Shown here in pieces: positions 8,565-16,686 of a DNA stretch of 50,034 nt. The stretch is from Candidatus Eisenbacteria bacterium (GTDB taxonomy: Bacteria; Orphanbacterota; Orphanbacteria; Orphanbacterales; Orphanbacteraceae), in the NCBI GenBank assembly GCA_016867715.1, contig VGIW01000017.1:1-50034 (forward strand). The letters run 5' to 3'. The position numbers and the translations under genes were made by a program. Under the pieces are notes generated by a model. That model worked only from the letters and a program-made list of their open reading frames with translations. It was not told where the DNA came from and searched no databases. Each line of letters begins with the position of its first letter. Within the stretch, counting starts at the first letter, position 1.

Positions 8565-9551
8565 ATGGCGGTTCGCATGATCGTTCATGTTGCGATCTTC
8601 GCTGTGTCGGCTTCCTTCCTTCCGTTGCCGGTTCGCGCGAACATCTCCCTTGTCGCGAACCGAGACTCCAACGTGACCAACGCCCCGGACACCCTGCCGA
8701 TCGGTTCGACGGATACGGTCGTCACCGGCGGGGAATATGAGAGTGCGCCGCCCAGCGGACCCACGAGCTTCTCGCGCGCGCTCGTGGTTCCCGACGAGGA
8801 CGTTCTGTTCATTCATGGGGAGCGGAAAACAGGGGAGCTGGAGTGCACGTGGTCCATCGGGGGCCCCCTCGTCATCGATGGGCATCAGATACTCCCGGGC
8901 GAACCGGTGATCCTACCTGGATTCGAGGACTCCACTCTCGCACAGGAGTATGGGGGGGTCCCCTTCATCCGGGTCGAAAGGCAAGAGGGTGCGACCTGGC
9001 GCGAAGCCATCCTCGGCTGGATTCTCCGTACGGACCCTATTGTTGGACGGGTTGCGGAGGCCTACAGAATGACCTGGCACACCACCCGGTCGGAGAGTCT
9101 GTCGATGCGGGCGGCTCAGGACACGCTGGACGCGCTGAACGATACACTGATGGTGGAACCGGCCGGAAGGCTGGTATGGAGGAACGGGGACCTCTATTTT
9201 CCCTGGCGCGGACATCCGCCGGAGAGTGAAGGCCCCTTCGCCGAGTGGAGCCTGAAAGAGCCCCCGAAGGGTTTCCGTCCTGCCGAGTACAACCCGCCAC
9301 CGTCGTACTCTCGCGCGGTCGGATATGTACGCACGCTCGCTGAGATCCTGGATCGATTCGGGCCCTCCCTCGTGATCGTGCCGCGCAACGCGGACCTCCA
9401 GGCCTTTGTGAGGCCCGGGATGACTGTGGAGGAATTCCGGGCGGCCTGCCTACAACAAATTCTCGACTCACGACCGGGCGATCTCCGAGAAGGTCGTATT
9501 CACGAGATTCCGCTCGCGGAAATCGTGGAGAAAGGAGGCATGGATCAATGA
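8565..9551 (+). CDS. Secreted protein of unknown function
   Basis: I do not recognise this 328-residue product. I placed the start at ATG 8565, behind AAGGAAG at 8551-8557, because it opens a signal peptide (MAVRMIVHVAIFAV, then SFLPLPVRA). In-frame ATG/GTG codons from 8493 would put charged residues ahead of the signal. The mature protein begins with a beta-rich segment (ISLVANRDSN) and holds alternating hydrophobic strands, WSIGGPLVIDG, and a C-terminal helical part with QQILDSRPGDLREGRIHEIPL. There is no Cys-rich or catalytic motif that I can name. It follows the propeller gene by about 90 bases on the same strand. Codon use is less strict than in the neighbouring housekeeping genes, by eye, which would fit an accessory gene. 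Confidence 0.7.
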   Translation: MAVRMIVHVAIFAVSASFLPLPVRANISLVANRDSNVTNAPDTLPIGSTDTVVTGGEYESAPPSGPTSFSRALVVPDEDVLFIHGERKTGELECTWSIGGPLVIDGHQILPGEPVILPGFEDSTLAQEYGGVPFIRVERQEGATWREAILGWILRTDPIVGRVAEAYRMTWHTTRSESLSMRAAQDTLDALNDTLMVEPAGRLVWRNGDLYFPWRGHPPESEGPFAEWSLKEPPKGFRPAEYNPPPSYSRAVGYVRTLAEILDRFGPSLVIVPRNADLQAFVRPGMTVEEFRAACLQQILDSRPGDLREGRIHEIPLAEIVEKGGMDQ

Positions 9552-9865
9552 CGACCGGCATGTTCCCCCTCCTTGTGGCCGCCATCCCGTGAGAAGCGGT
9601 GGCAAGCGCTCTCGGCCGCATCAACTCGCGGGTGAAGAGAGGAGACCCGCCGCGCGTGCCGGATCTCCACGAGACGGCTCTCCGCCCGAAAGACCTTGAC
9701 GGAGAAGAGGTGGGCGCCTAAAATAAGCCTGCAGCTTGCCGCGCTCCGGGATCTCGACGGCGAACGATTCAACGCGCGTACGACAAGCGGCGGCGGGAAT
9801 CGCGATCGCGTCCGCGGGCCTGCCTCGGTCTCCTTCATGGGTCCGCTCGCGCGGGAGGGATCGAT
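9552..9865 (+). other. Gene-poor spacer (about 310 bases)
   Basis: The only coding possibility is a 14-codon reading frame starting at ATG 9548 and overlapping the preceding stop as ATGA, ending near 9592. It is too short to support. The rest is mixed GC-rich sequence with frames that stop often or look like shadows. No clear hairpin terminator or promoter hexamer pair was seen. GGGAGGGA at 9852-9859 is the ribosome site of the following gene. Confidence 0.5.
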
Positions 9866-10417
9866 ATGTGGCTGGCGAAATGGATCGGCGTCTTGGCGAT
9901 CGGGTCCTGGCTCTTCGTTCCGTGCGTCCACGGTGAGACCTATGTGGAGCTGGACGTGGACGGGATTCTCGGAAACGGACCGGATACGGTGGCCGCCGGC
10001 GTGGGCGACACGGTGCGGGTCGAGGTCTATGTGCATCACAACGTGCCGCAGGGTCGTCTCTGCCACGTGTGGGTGCCGCTGTGTGCAGAACAGGTCGTCC
10101 CGGATTCCATCGAGTTCTGGACGGAGCCGTGGGTGAACTACACAGCTCCCGCGGACACATGCCTGGGCTTGTACGGAAGCGATGTACCCAACTTCTGTGA
10201 CAACCAGATCGATTCGCCCGTGCACCTTGCTTCCGCATGGTACGTGGTGGGGGGATGTCCGGGTACGGTACGGGTCGACGATCTCGATTCGTATTGGATC
10301 GATTCCGATTTCAACGCGGGGGCGTTCTCCGGTTCGATCCCCGTCTGGCTGTGCGCGGGGACTCCGACCGGGACTTCCGAGAGCTCCTGGGGGAGCATCA
10401 AAGTTCTCTTTCGGTAG
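9866..10417 (+). CDS. Small secreted protein with C-terminal WGxIKxLFR tail
   Basis: A 183-residue exported protein with a good ribosome site (GGGAGGGA, six bases before ATG 9866) and a signal peptide (MWLAKWIGVLAIGSWLF, cut likely after VHG). The mature part starts as a beta-strand (YVELDVDGILGNG) with VAAGVGDTVRVEVYVHHN. This resembles the Ig-like fold of cohesin or choice-of-anchor domains that bind or present surface complexes. Several Cys residues (LCHVWVPLC, DTCLG, NFCDN, GGCPG, LCAG) suggest disulfides in the periplasm or outside. The last residues, SSWGSIKVLFR, match the end of the unrelated beta-helix protein encoded at 35821-37266 (TTWGGIKSLFR). A shared end on different proteins suggests a sorting or anchoring tag. 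Function is unknown. Confidence 0.72.
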   Translation: MWLAKWIGVLAIGSWLFVPCVHGETYVELDVDGILGNGPDTVAAGVGDTVRVEVYVHHNVPQGRLCHVWVPLCAEQVVPDSIEFWTEPWVNYTAPADTCLGLYGSDVPNFCDNQIDSPVHLASAWYVVGGCPGTVRVDDLDSYWIDSDFNAGAFSGSIPVWLCAGTPTGTSESSWGSIKVLFR

Positions 10418-10439
10418 ACACTCGGTCTCGAACGCGAGT

Positions 10440-10740
10440 GCGTGGCAATCGGTGCCAGGCTCCGCAGTTCCGGCAGAATCGAGGAGATCCGTTGCACTGG
10501 ATCGGTGCCATGGATCGGTGCCAGGCTACGCGAGTGGATCGGTGCCAGGCTACGGAACCCGAGTGAGATCCGTAGCCTGGCACCGAACCCGAGTGAGATC
10601 CGTAGCCTGGCACCGAAACCCAGGAGATCCGTAGCCTGGCACCGAAACCCTCTAAACCCTTGGCACCGAAACCCTGAGTGAGATCCGTAGCCTGGCACCG
10701 AAACCCTCCTGGCACCGAACCCCTCCTCACCGAAACCCTC
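10440..10740. repeat. Cluster of direct and inverted 'CGTAGCCTGGCACC' repeats
   Basis: This gene-free stretch is built from one motif. In its left part the motif reads GGTGCCAGGCTACG or a variant (about 10451-10464, 10516-10530, 10541-10554). In the right part it reads CGTAGCCTGGCACC, in units spaced about 29-30 bases (10571-10584, 10601-10614, about 10630-10643, about 10686-10699), followed by degraded GGCACCGAAACCC copies to 10740. At the switch point an 18-base perfect inverted repeat (10539-10556 with 10569-10586) can fold around a 12-base loop. Six-frame readings here only repeat short peptides and are not genes. The origin could be a decaying mobile element, a REP-like family or slippage; spacers are too short and uneven for CRISPR. 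Confidence 0.85.
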
Positions 10741-10744
10741 CCGC

Positions 10745-10774
10745 TTGTCCTCTCCCGTGAGCCTCTGGTATGTT
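10745..10774 (+). promoter_or_regulatory. Possible sigma70-type promoter for the oligoendopeptidase gene
   Basis: TTGTCC at 10745-10750 and TATGTT at 10769-10774 are separated by 18 bases and lie about 85 bases ahead of the start codon at 10859, just after the repeat cluster. The hexamers are imperfect, so this is only a candidate. Confidence 0.35.
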
Positions 10775-10858
10775 GATCCGGTCCGGCCGGCCGAGGTGCG
10801 GCCTGTTCCTTCCATCCATTCGGCGAGGGTTCCCGGCCCGACGCCGGTCGAGGGGGTC

Positions 10859-12799
10859 ATGAATCGTCTTCGTTCGATCGTCCGAGTCGCTCCGCTCGTT
10901 CTTCTTGCGCTCGTGGCTCTTCTCGACGGTCCCTCCGGTCACGCGGCGGGAACGCTTCCGTCCTACGCTCCCGACGCGAACACGGAGAGGAGCGCGATCC
11001 CGGAAGCGTATCAATGGGATCTCCGCCTGCTTCTTCCGAGCGACGGAGCGTTCGACGCCGCGCTCGAGGAGGTGAACGCCGAGAGGGAGAAGCTCGGGCG
11101 CTTTCGCGGCCGGCTCGCCGATCCGCCCGCTCTTCGCGAGTGCCTCGACCTCTACTTCCGCGTGCGTCTCGCGACGAACAAGCTGACCCTCTACGCGAAC
11201 CTCCGCTTCAACACGAGCCGCGGCTCGACCGAGGTTCAGGCGATGAACGACCGCGCGCTCCGAGCGATGAACGACCTGATGGCCGAGGCCTCGTTCATCC
11301 GGGGCGAGGTTCTCGCGCTGGACGACGGCGCGATCGCGCGCGCCTACACGAGGGAGCCGGGTCTCGGCGCGTACCGGACCTATCTCGAGGAGATCCGGAG
11401 GCGCCGCGCGCGCGTCCTCGGGCCGGAGGGGGAGCGCCTCCTCGCGCTCGCCGGCGACAACCTATGGGCGGAAATCGACCTGAACGAGCTTCCGTCGGAT
11501 CACGAGAAGGCGTTCGACGCGATGCTCACCGACCTCCGGCTCCCCGCGATCCTCGACGAATCGGGGAAGGAGGTCCCGCTCACCTTCTCCAACTACCCGC
11601 TCTACCGGCGCTCGCCCGACCGCCGCGTGCGCCGCGACGCGGTCGAGGGGGTTTTCGGCGCCCTTCGTTCGTACGAGCACGTGCTCGCCGCCCTCCTCGC
11701 GGGGCAGGCGAACACCACGGTCTTCTTCGCCCGCGCCAGGGGCTACGAGCGCGCGCTCGACGCGTATCTTGACATGGAAAACATCGATCCCGCGGTCTAC
11801 CACAACCTGATCGCGGCGGTTCGCGCGAACATCGGCCCGCTCCGCCGCTACGTCGAGCTCCGCAAGAAGGTGCTCGGCCTGGACGAGCTCCGCATCTACG
11901 ATCTCTACACGCCGCTCGTCCCGGGGAAGGAGAGGGAGGTCCCCTACGAGGAGGCGATGCGCGTTCTTCCCGAGGCGCTCGCTCCTCTCGGCGAGGAGTA
12001 CGGGAAGATCCTCGCCGCCGGCCTCGACCCCGCGAACGGTTGGCTCGATCTCTACCCGCACAAGGGGAAGGAGAGCGGCGCCTTCTCCGCGAGCGTCTAC
12101 GGCGTGCACCCGTACGTGAAGATGAACTACCTGAACGGCTCGGACGATCTTTCCACGCTCGCGCACGAGTACGGCCACGCGCTTCACACGCATCTCTCGA
12201 TGACGCACCAGCCCTATCCGACCGCGGACTACGCGAACTTCATCGCAGAGATCGCCTCGACGTGCAACGAGAAGCTCCTCTCCGACTACCTGCTCCGGAA
12301 CACAACCGATAAAGAGGTAAAGCTCTCGATCCTGAACGATCTTCTCGAGAGCATTCGCACGACGATCTACCGGCAGACCCTCTTCGCGGAGTTCGAGCTC
12401 GCGGTGCACACGGCCGCCGAGAGCGGGATCCCGGTGACCGCGAGCCTGCTCGACGAGACCTACGCGCGGCTCGTCCGGGACTACTACGGGGAGGGCTTCA
12501 CGCTCGGCGAGAACGACGGATTGGAGTGGGCCTACATCGGGCACTTCTACTATAAGTTTTATGTGTATACCTACGCGACCGGTCTCTCCTCCGGGATCGC
12601 GCTCGCCGAGAAGGTCCAGTCCGGCGATCCCGCGGCCCGCGAGGCCTACCTCGGCATGCTGAAGGCGGGGTCCTCGAAGCCCCCGCTCATGCTGCTGAAG
12701 GAGGCGGGCGTCGATCTCACGAAGCCGGAGGCGATCGAGGCGGCGGCCCGCCTGATGGACCGCACGATCACCGAGATGGAGAAGCTCCTCGGCCTCTGA
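10859..12799 (+). CDS. pepF: Exported M3-family oligoendopeptidase F
   Basis: The 646-residue product is a zinc metallopeptidase of family M3 (oligoendopeptidase F type), which cuts short peptides. The zinc site HEYGH is near residue 436 (LSTLAHEYGHALH), with the third ligand Glu about 26 residues later in NFIAEIASTCNE. The family's N-terminal part (AYQWDLRLLLPS, LDLYFRVRLATNKL) and the C-terminal GLEWAYIGHFYYKFYVYTYATG are intact, and length is normal. ATG 10859 is preferred over a TTG at 10745 because it opens a signal-like sequence (NRLRSIVRVAPLVLLALVALL, then GHAAG). That sequence makes an exported, periplasmic form likely; most relatives are cytosolic. It stands alone, about 70 bases before recD2 on the same strand. 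Confidence 0.92.
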   Translation: MNRLRSIVRVAPLVLLALVALLDGPSGHAAGTLPSYAPDANTERSAIPEAYQWDLRLLLPSDGAFDAALEEVNAEREKLGRFRGRLADPPALRECLDLYFRVRLATNKLTLYANLRFNTSRGSTEVQAMNDRALRAMNDLMAEASFIRGEVLALDDGAIARAYTREPGLGAYRTYLEEIRRRRARVLGPEGERLLALAGDNLWAEIDLNELPSDHEKAFDAMLTDLRLPAILDESGKEVPLTFSNYPLYRRSPDRRVRRDAVEGVFGALRSYEHVLAALLAGQANTTVFFARARGYERALDAYLDMENIDPAVYHNLIAAVRANIGPLRRYVELRKKVLGLDELRIYDLYTPLVPGKEREVPYEEAMRVLPEALAPLGEEYGKILAAGLDPANGWLDLYPHKGKESGAFSASVYGVHPYVKMNYLNGSDDLSTLAHEYGHALHTHLSMTHQPYPTADYANFIAEIASTCNEKLLSDYLLRNTTDKEVKLSILNDLLESIRTTIYRQTLFAEFELAVHTAAESGIPVTASLLDETYARLVRDYYGEGFTLGENDGLEWAYIGHFYYKFYVYTYATGLSSGIALAEKVQSGDPAAREAYLGMLKAGSSKPPLMLLKEAGVDLTKPEAIEAAARLMDRTITEMEKLLGL

Positions 12800-12871
12800 C
12801 GCGGCTCCGCTTCGCGAGGGGGGCGGCGCGGGGAGAACGCCTGGAACGTCCGGCGGAACGGCGGGATCCAC

Positions 12872-15043
12872 ATGGGAAAGCCGACGGAGATCGAGGGGAC
12901 CCTCGAGCGGATCGTCTTCCAGAACCCCGAGAACGCGTGGACCGTGGGCCGGGTGCAGGACGAGGCGGACGGCCGCCTCGTCAGCGTCGTCGGGCGGCTC
13001 CCCGGCGTCTCGGTCGGCGAGTCGCTTCGACTCAAGGGGAAGTGGGTCTTCAACCCGCGGTTCGGCGAACAATTTGAGATTGAAACCTTCGAGGTTCGTC
13101 CGCCTGCGACGGCGGGAGGGATCGAGCGCTATCTCTCCTCGGGCCTCGTCAAGGGGATCGGCCCTGAGATGGCGAAGCGGATCGTCGAGCGCTTCGGGGC
13201 GGAGGCGCTCGGCGTCATCGACGAGGAACCGGAGCGCCTTCTCGAGGTGGATGGGATCGGTTCGAAGCGCCTCGCGATGATCCGCGAGGGGTGGGGAGAG
13301 CAGAAGAGCGTCCGCGAGGCGCTCGTCTTTCTCCATCAGCTTCCGATCGGCCCCGCGCTCGCCGCCCGCATCTACGAAACCTACCGGGAGCACACGGTGC
13401 GCCGCGTACGAAGCGATCCCTACGCGCTCGCGGACGAGGTGTGGGGCGTCGGCTTCCAGACGGCGGATCGGATCGCCGAGGCGCTCGGCATCGACAAGAA
13501 CTCCCCGCGACGGGCGGAGGCCGGCGTTCTCTACACGCTCGGACAGCTCTCGCAGGCTGGGCACGTCTGCTATCCGAGGGAGGAGCTCGCGCGCGCCGCG
13601 GCCGGCTTTCTCGGTCAGGAGGAGGAGGTCGCCGAGGCGGCGATCCAGAGGCTTCTCGAGGCCGGCTCGGTCGTCTCCGAGGAGATCGACGACGGGCCCT
13701 CTCTCGTCTACCGAACGGAGATGCTCGACGCCGAGGAGGGGGTCGCGGCGGCGATCCGCGCGCTTCTCTCGGTTCCGGCCGTCCGGCGGATCGACTCGCG
13801 CGCGGCGCTCGCTTGGCTCGAGAAGGCGTTCGATTTTCCTCTCGGCGAGGAGCAGAAGGTCGCGGTCGAGGCGGGGGTCGAGGAACGGGTCGTCGTCGTC
13901 ACCGGAGGACCCGGCACCGGAAAGACGACGCTCGTCCGTTCGCTTCTCTCGATCCTCGAGCGGGCGGGGGAGGAGGTCTCCCTCGCGGCGCCGACAGGAC
14001 GCGCCGCGAAGAAGCTCGAGGAGGCGACCGCGCGCCCCGCCCGCACGATCCACCGTTTGCTCGAGTTCGATCCGCGCACCGGCCTCTTCGGGCGGAACGA
14101 GGAGAACTCCCTCACCTCGTCAACTGCGATCATCGATGAGGTCTCAATGGTCGATATCCTTCTCATGCGGCATCTCCTCGCGGCGCTCGCCCCCGGCTCG
14201 CGTCTCGTTCTCGTCGGCGACGTCGACCAGCTCCCCTCGGTCGGCCCGGGGAACGTCCTCCGCGATCTGATCGACTCGGGGCGCGTGCGCACCGTCCGCC
14301 TCACCGAGATCTACCGCCAAGCGCGCGAGAGCCGGATCGTCGTGAACGCCCACCGCGTGAACGAGGGGCGGATGCCCCTCTTCGAGGAGGACGCGTCCGA
14401 TTTCCGCCTCGTCGAGATCGAGAGCGGCAAGGATGCGCTCGCGTGGATCAAGCGGTTCCTCGCCGAGGAGATCCGGGAGCGGCACGGCCTCGATCCGGTT
14501 CGCGACGTGCAGGTGATCGCCCCGATGCACAAGGGGATCGCCGGCGTGACGAACCTGAACCGCGAGCTTCAGGCGCTCCTGAACCCGCGGGGGGAGGAGA
14601 TCCGGCGGGACGAGAGAATCCTCCGGATGGGGGACAAGGTGATTCAGCTTCGAAACAACTACGAGCTCGACGTGTTCAACGGAGACGTCGGGCGGATCAC
14701 GGCGATCGATTCGGAGGAGGAGGAGCTCGAGGTCTTCTTCGGCAACCGGCGCGTTCGTTATCCGTTCAACCATCTCGACGAGCTGACGCTCGCCTACGCG
14801 GTCTCGGTTCACAAGTCGCAAGGGAGCGAGTACCGGGCGGTCGTGGCCCCCCTTCTCGGCGAACACTTCCCGATGCTCCAGAGGAACCTCCTCTACACGG
14901 CGATCACGCGTGGGCGGGAACTCGTCGTGCTCCTCGGATCGCAGCGGACGATCGGCGCGGCGGTCCGGAACAACCGGATCCGCCACCGCTACTCGTTCCT
15001 CGCGCATCGCCTCCGCGGCGCCGCGGGCCGGGGGGAGACGTGA
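12872..15043 (+). CDS. recD2: RecD2-type 5'-3' DNA helicase
   Basis: At 723 residues this matches RecD2 (RecD/TraA family), a superfamily 1B helicase acting outside RecBCD in repair and replication-fork processing. The order of parts is typical: N-terminal OB-like region (GTLERIVFQNPENAWTVG), helix-hairpin-helix block (SSGLVKGIGPEMAKRIVERFG and VDGIGSKRLAMI), Walker A GGPGTGKTT near residue 345, AAPTGRAAKKLEEAT, Walker B-like AIIDEVSMVD, LVGDVDQLPSVGPGNVLRD, and the C-terminal UvrD-like VHKSQGSEYRAVV and LLYTAITRGRELV. The family is usually 700-800 residues, so it looks complete. The following glycosyltransferase starts at a GTG inside this stop codon, so the pair shares a transcript although the functions seem unrelated. 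Confidence 0.95.
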   Translation: MGKPTEIEGTLERIVFQNPENAWTVGRVQDEADGRLVSVVGRLPGVSVGESLRLKGKWVFNPRFGEQFEIETFEVRPPATAGGIERYLSSGLVKGIGPEMAKRIVERFGAEALGVIDEEPERLLEVDGIGSKRLAMIREGWGEQKSVREALVFLHQLPIGPALAARIYETYREHTVRRVRSDPYALADEVWGVGFQTADRIAEALGIDKNSPRRAEAGVLYTLGQLSQAGHVCYPREELARAAAGFLGQEEEVAEAAIQRLLEAGSVVSEEIDDGPSLVYRTEMLDAEEGVAAAIRALLSVPAVRRIDSRAALAWLEKAFDFPLGEEQKVAVEAGVEERVVVVTGGPGTGKTTLVRSLLSILERAGEEVSLAAPTGRAAKKLEEATARPARTIHRLLEFDPRTGLFGRNEENSLTSSTAIIDEVSMVDILLMRHLLAALAPGSRLVLVGDVDQLPSVGPGNVLRDLIDSGRVRTVRLTEIYRQARESRIVVNAHRVNEGRMPLFEEDASDFRLVEIESGKDALAWIKRFLAEEIRERHGLDPVRDVQVIAPMHKGIAGVTNLNRELQALLNPRGEEIRRDERILRMGDKVIQLRNNYELDVFNGDVGRITAIDSEEEELEVFFGNRRVRYPFNHLDELTLAYAVSVHKSQGSEYRAVVAPLLGEHFPMLQRNLLYTAITRGRELVVLLGSQRTIGAAVRNNRIRHRYSFLAHRLRGAAGRGET

Positions 15044-16686
15044 GAGAAGCGGCGGGGAATGAGCGGGCGCGGCTTCGCGGTGGGGGGGACCGCGCGCTTC
15101 TCCTCCTCGTCTCGTGTTTCCTCCTTCTTCGCCTCGCGACGCTCGGCGTTCTCCCTCTCTTCGACGCGACCGAGAGCCGCTACGCGGAGATCGGGAGGGA
15201 GATGGCGGTCTCGGGGAACTGGGTCACGCCGACCCTTCACGGAGGCGAGCCGTTCTGGGCGAAGCCCCCGCTCCACTTCTGGATGACCGCGCTCGCGATG
15301 CGGATCTTCGGCGCGACCGAATGGGCGGCCCGCCTCCCGAGCTTCCTCGCGGCGCTCGGGACGCTACTTCTCACGGCTGCCCTCGGCCGCTCGCTCTTCG
15401 GCCGGAGCGCGTCGCTCCGTGCAGCCGTCCTTCTCGGATCGAGCGGCCTCTTCTTCCTTCTCGCCGGGACGGTCCTCCTGGACGTCACCTTCGCCTTCGC
15501 GACCACGGGAGCGCTCGGTGCGTACCTTTTGCACGTGAAGGAACCGGGCCGGAGGCGCTTCGGGCTTCTCGTCTTCTTCTTCCTCGCCCTCGGGCTTCTC
15601 GCGAAGGGACCGGTCGCGGCGGCGCTCGTTCTTCTCGCGATCGGAGCGGACGCGGCCTTCCGGCGGAGCGCACGCGCTCTCCGCGCGCTCCCTTGGCTCC
15701 CCGGGATCGGGATCCTGCTTCTCGTCGCCGGGCCGTGGTATCTTCTCGCCGAACGGGCGACCCCCGGCTTCTTGCGCTATTTCTTCATCCATGAACATTG
15801 GCTTCGTTATCTCCACAAGGAGTACGGGGATCTCTACGGCCACGGGCATGTCTCCCCTTACGGTCTCGTGTGGGGCCTCGCTTTTCTCGCGTTCCTGCCT
15901 TGGACGCCTGCGCTCTTCGGCGCGGCGCGCGGGGCGCTCCGCCGCCGGGGGAGCGGCGCGGGCGATCCTGCGGGCACGTGCCTTTGGATCGCGGCGCTCG
16001 CGCCTCTCGTCTTCTTCACCTTCTCGCGCTCCCTCTCGCTTCCGTACGTTCTCCCCTCGCTCCCCTTCCTCGCGCTCCTTCTCGCGAGGGAGGAGGCGGA
16101 GGGGAGGGGAGCGGTCCCGAGGAGGTCGCTCCTTCTCGCGCCCGTTCTCTTCCTCGGCGGGGTGATCTTCACGTTTCAAGAGTTTGGTGTCTCCGCGGGC
16201 GCGGGAGCGGCGCTCGTCGCGGCGGCGGCGGGGGTCTTTCTCCTCGCGCTCGGGGCCACGCGCTCGAAGAGGCCGATGGCGCGGCTCGCGGCCGGCGTCT
16301 CTCTCGTTCCGCTCTTTCTTCTCGCGGCCTCTCTCGGGCTTCCTGGGTCGATCGCGGAGACGAAGTCGACGCGGCACCTCGCGGAAACGATCGCGGGTCT
16401 CGGCGCGGACACGGGGGAAACGGTTCTCTTCCACGGGGGGATCCCGCTCTCGGCGGAGTTCTATCTTCGCGGAAGGGTCGCGCGGTTCGATCCGAGCGCG
16501 GACGGGACGGGAGGGGATGTCGGCCCGGCCCGCGACCGGATCCTCGTTCTCCGAGAGGGGAGGGAGAGAGACTTGCCTCTCGAGCTTCTCGAGAGGCTCC
16601 GGCCGGCCGGCGCGAGCGGCCGCCACCGGGTCTATCGGCTTCCCGCGCGATCCGCGCCGGAAGGCGGGGGGGAGGAGGCGCCGTGA
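15040..16686 (+). CDS. GT39/ArnT-like polytopic glycosyltransferase
   Basis: A 548-residue membrane protein of the GT-C fold that moves a sugar from a polyprenyl-phosphate donor to lipid or protein in the outer leaflet. The hallmark first loop is present: FDATESRYAEIGREMAVSGN, then GEPFWAKPPLHFW, close to the D-E-[ST]-R-Y motif of ArnT/PMT-like enzymes. About ten to twelve hydrophobic segments follow, with EHWLRYLHKEYGDLYGHG in a periplasmic loop. The C-terminal soluble part (ETVLFHGGIPLSAEFYLRGR) is also typical. GTG 15040 overlaps the recD2 stop (GTGA) with GGGGGAG just upstream, hence this start; a frame extension back to 14443 only shadows recD2. The next gene, a PAP2-type phosphatase, overlaps in the same way, so both may serve envelope lipid glycosylation. 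Confidence 0.88.
   Translation: MREAAGNERARLRGGGDRALLLLVSCFLLLRLATLGVLPLFDATESRYAEIGREMAVSGNWVTPTLHGGEPFWAKPPLHFWMTALAMRIFGATEWAARLPSFLAALGTLLLTAALGRSLFGRSASLRAAVLLGSSGLFFLLAGTVLLDVTFAFATTGALGAYLLHVKEPGRRRFGLLVFFFLALGLLAKGPVAAALVLLAIGADAAFRRSARALRALPWLPGIGILLLVAGPWYLLAERATPGFLRYFFIHEHWLRYLHKEYGDLYGHGHVSPYGLVWGLAFLAFLPWTPALFGAARGALRRRGSGAGDPAGTCLWIAALAPLVFFTFSRSLSLPYVLPSLPFLALLLAREEAEGRGAVPRRSLLLAPVLFLGGVIFTFQEFGVSAGAGAALVAAAAGVFLLALGATRSKRPMARLAAGVSLVPLFLLAASLGLPGSIAETKSTRHLAETIAGLGADTGETVLFHGGIPLSAEFYLRGRVARFDPSADGTGGDVGPARDRILVLREGRERDLPLELLERLRPAGASGRHRVYRLPARSAPEGGGEEAP

Noticed and set aside
10440-10740. CRISPR array
   Set aside because: Repeat units are short, spacing is uneven, spacers are nearly absent or similar to each other, and the orientation flips midway; no cas gene is near.
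10138-10860. Minus-strand coding frame over the repeat cluster
   Set aside because: The peptide only repeats the nucleotide motif (AWHR, SLAP, GFGA words) and has no ribosome site.
11462-14053. 863-codon open frame on the minus strand
   Set aside because: It shadows pepF and recD2, both with full catalytic motifs; the minus product is Arg/Glu-rich low-complexity sequence typical of antisense frames in GC-rich DNA.
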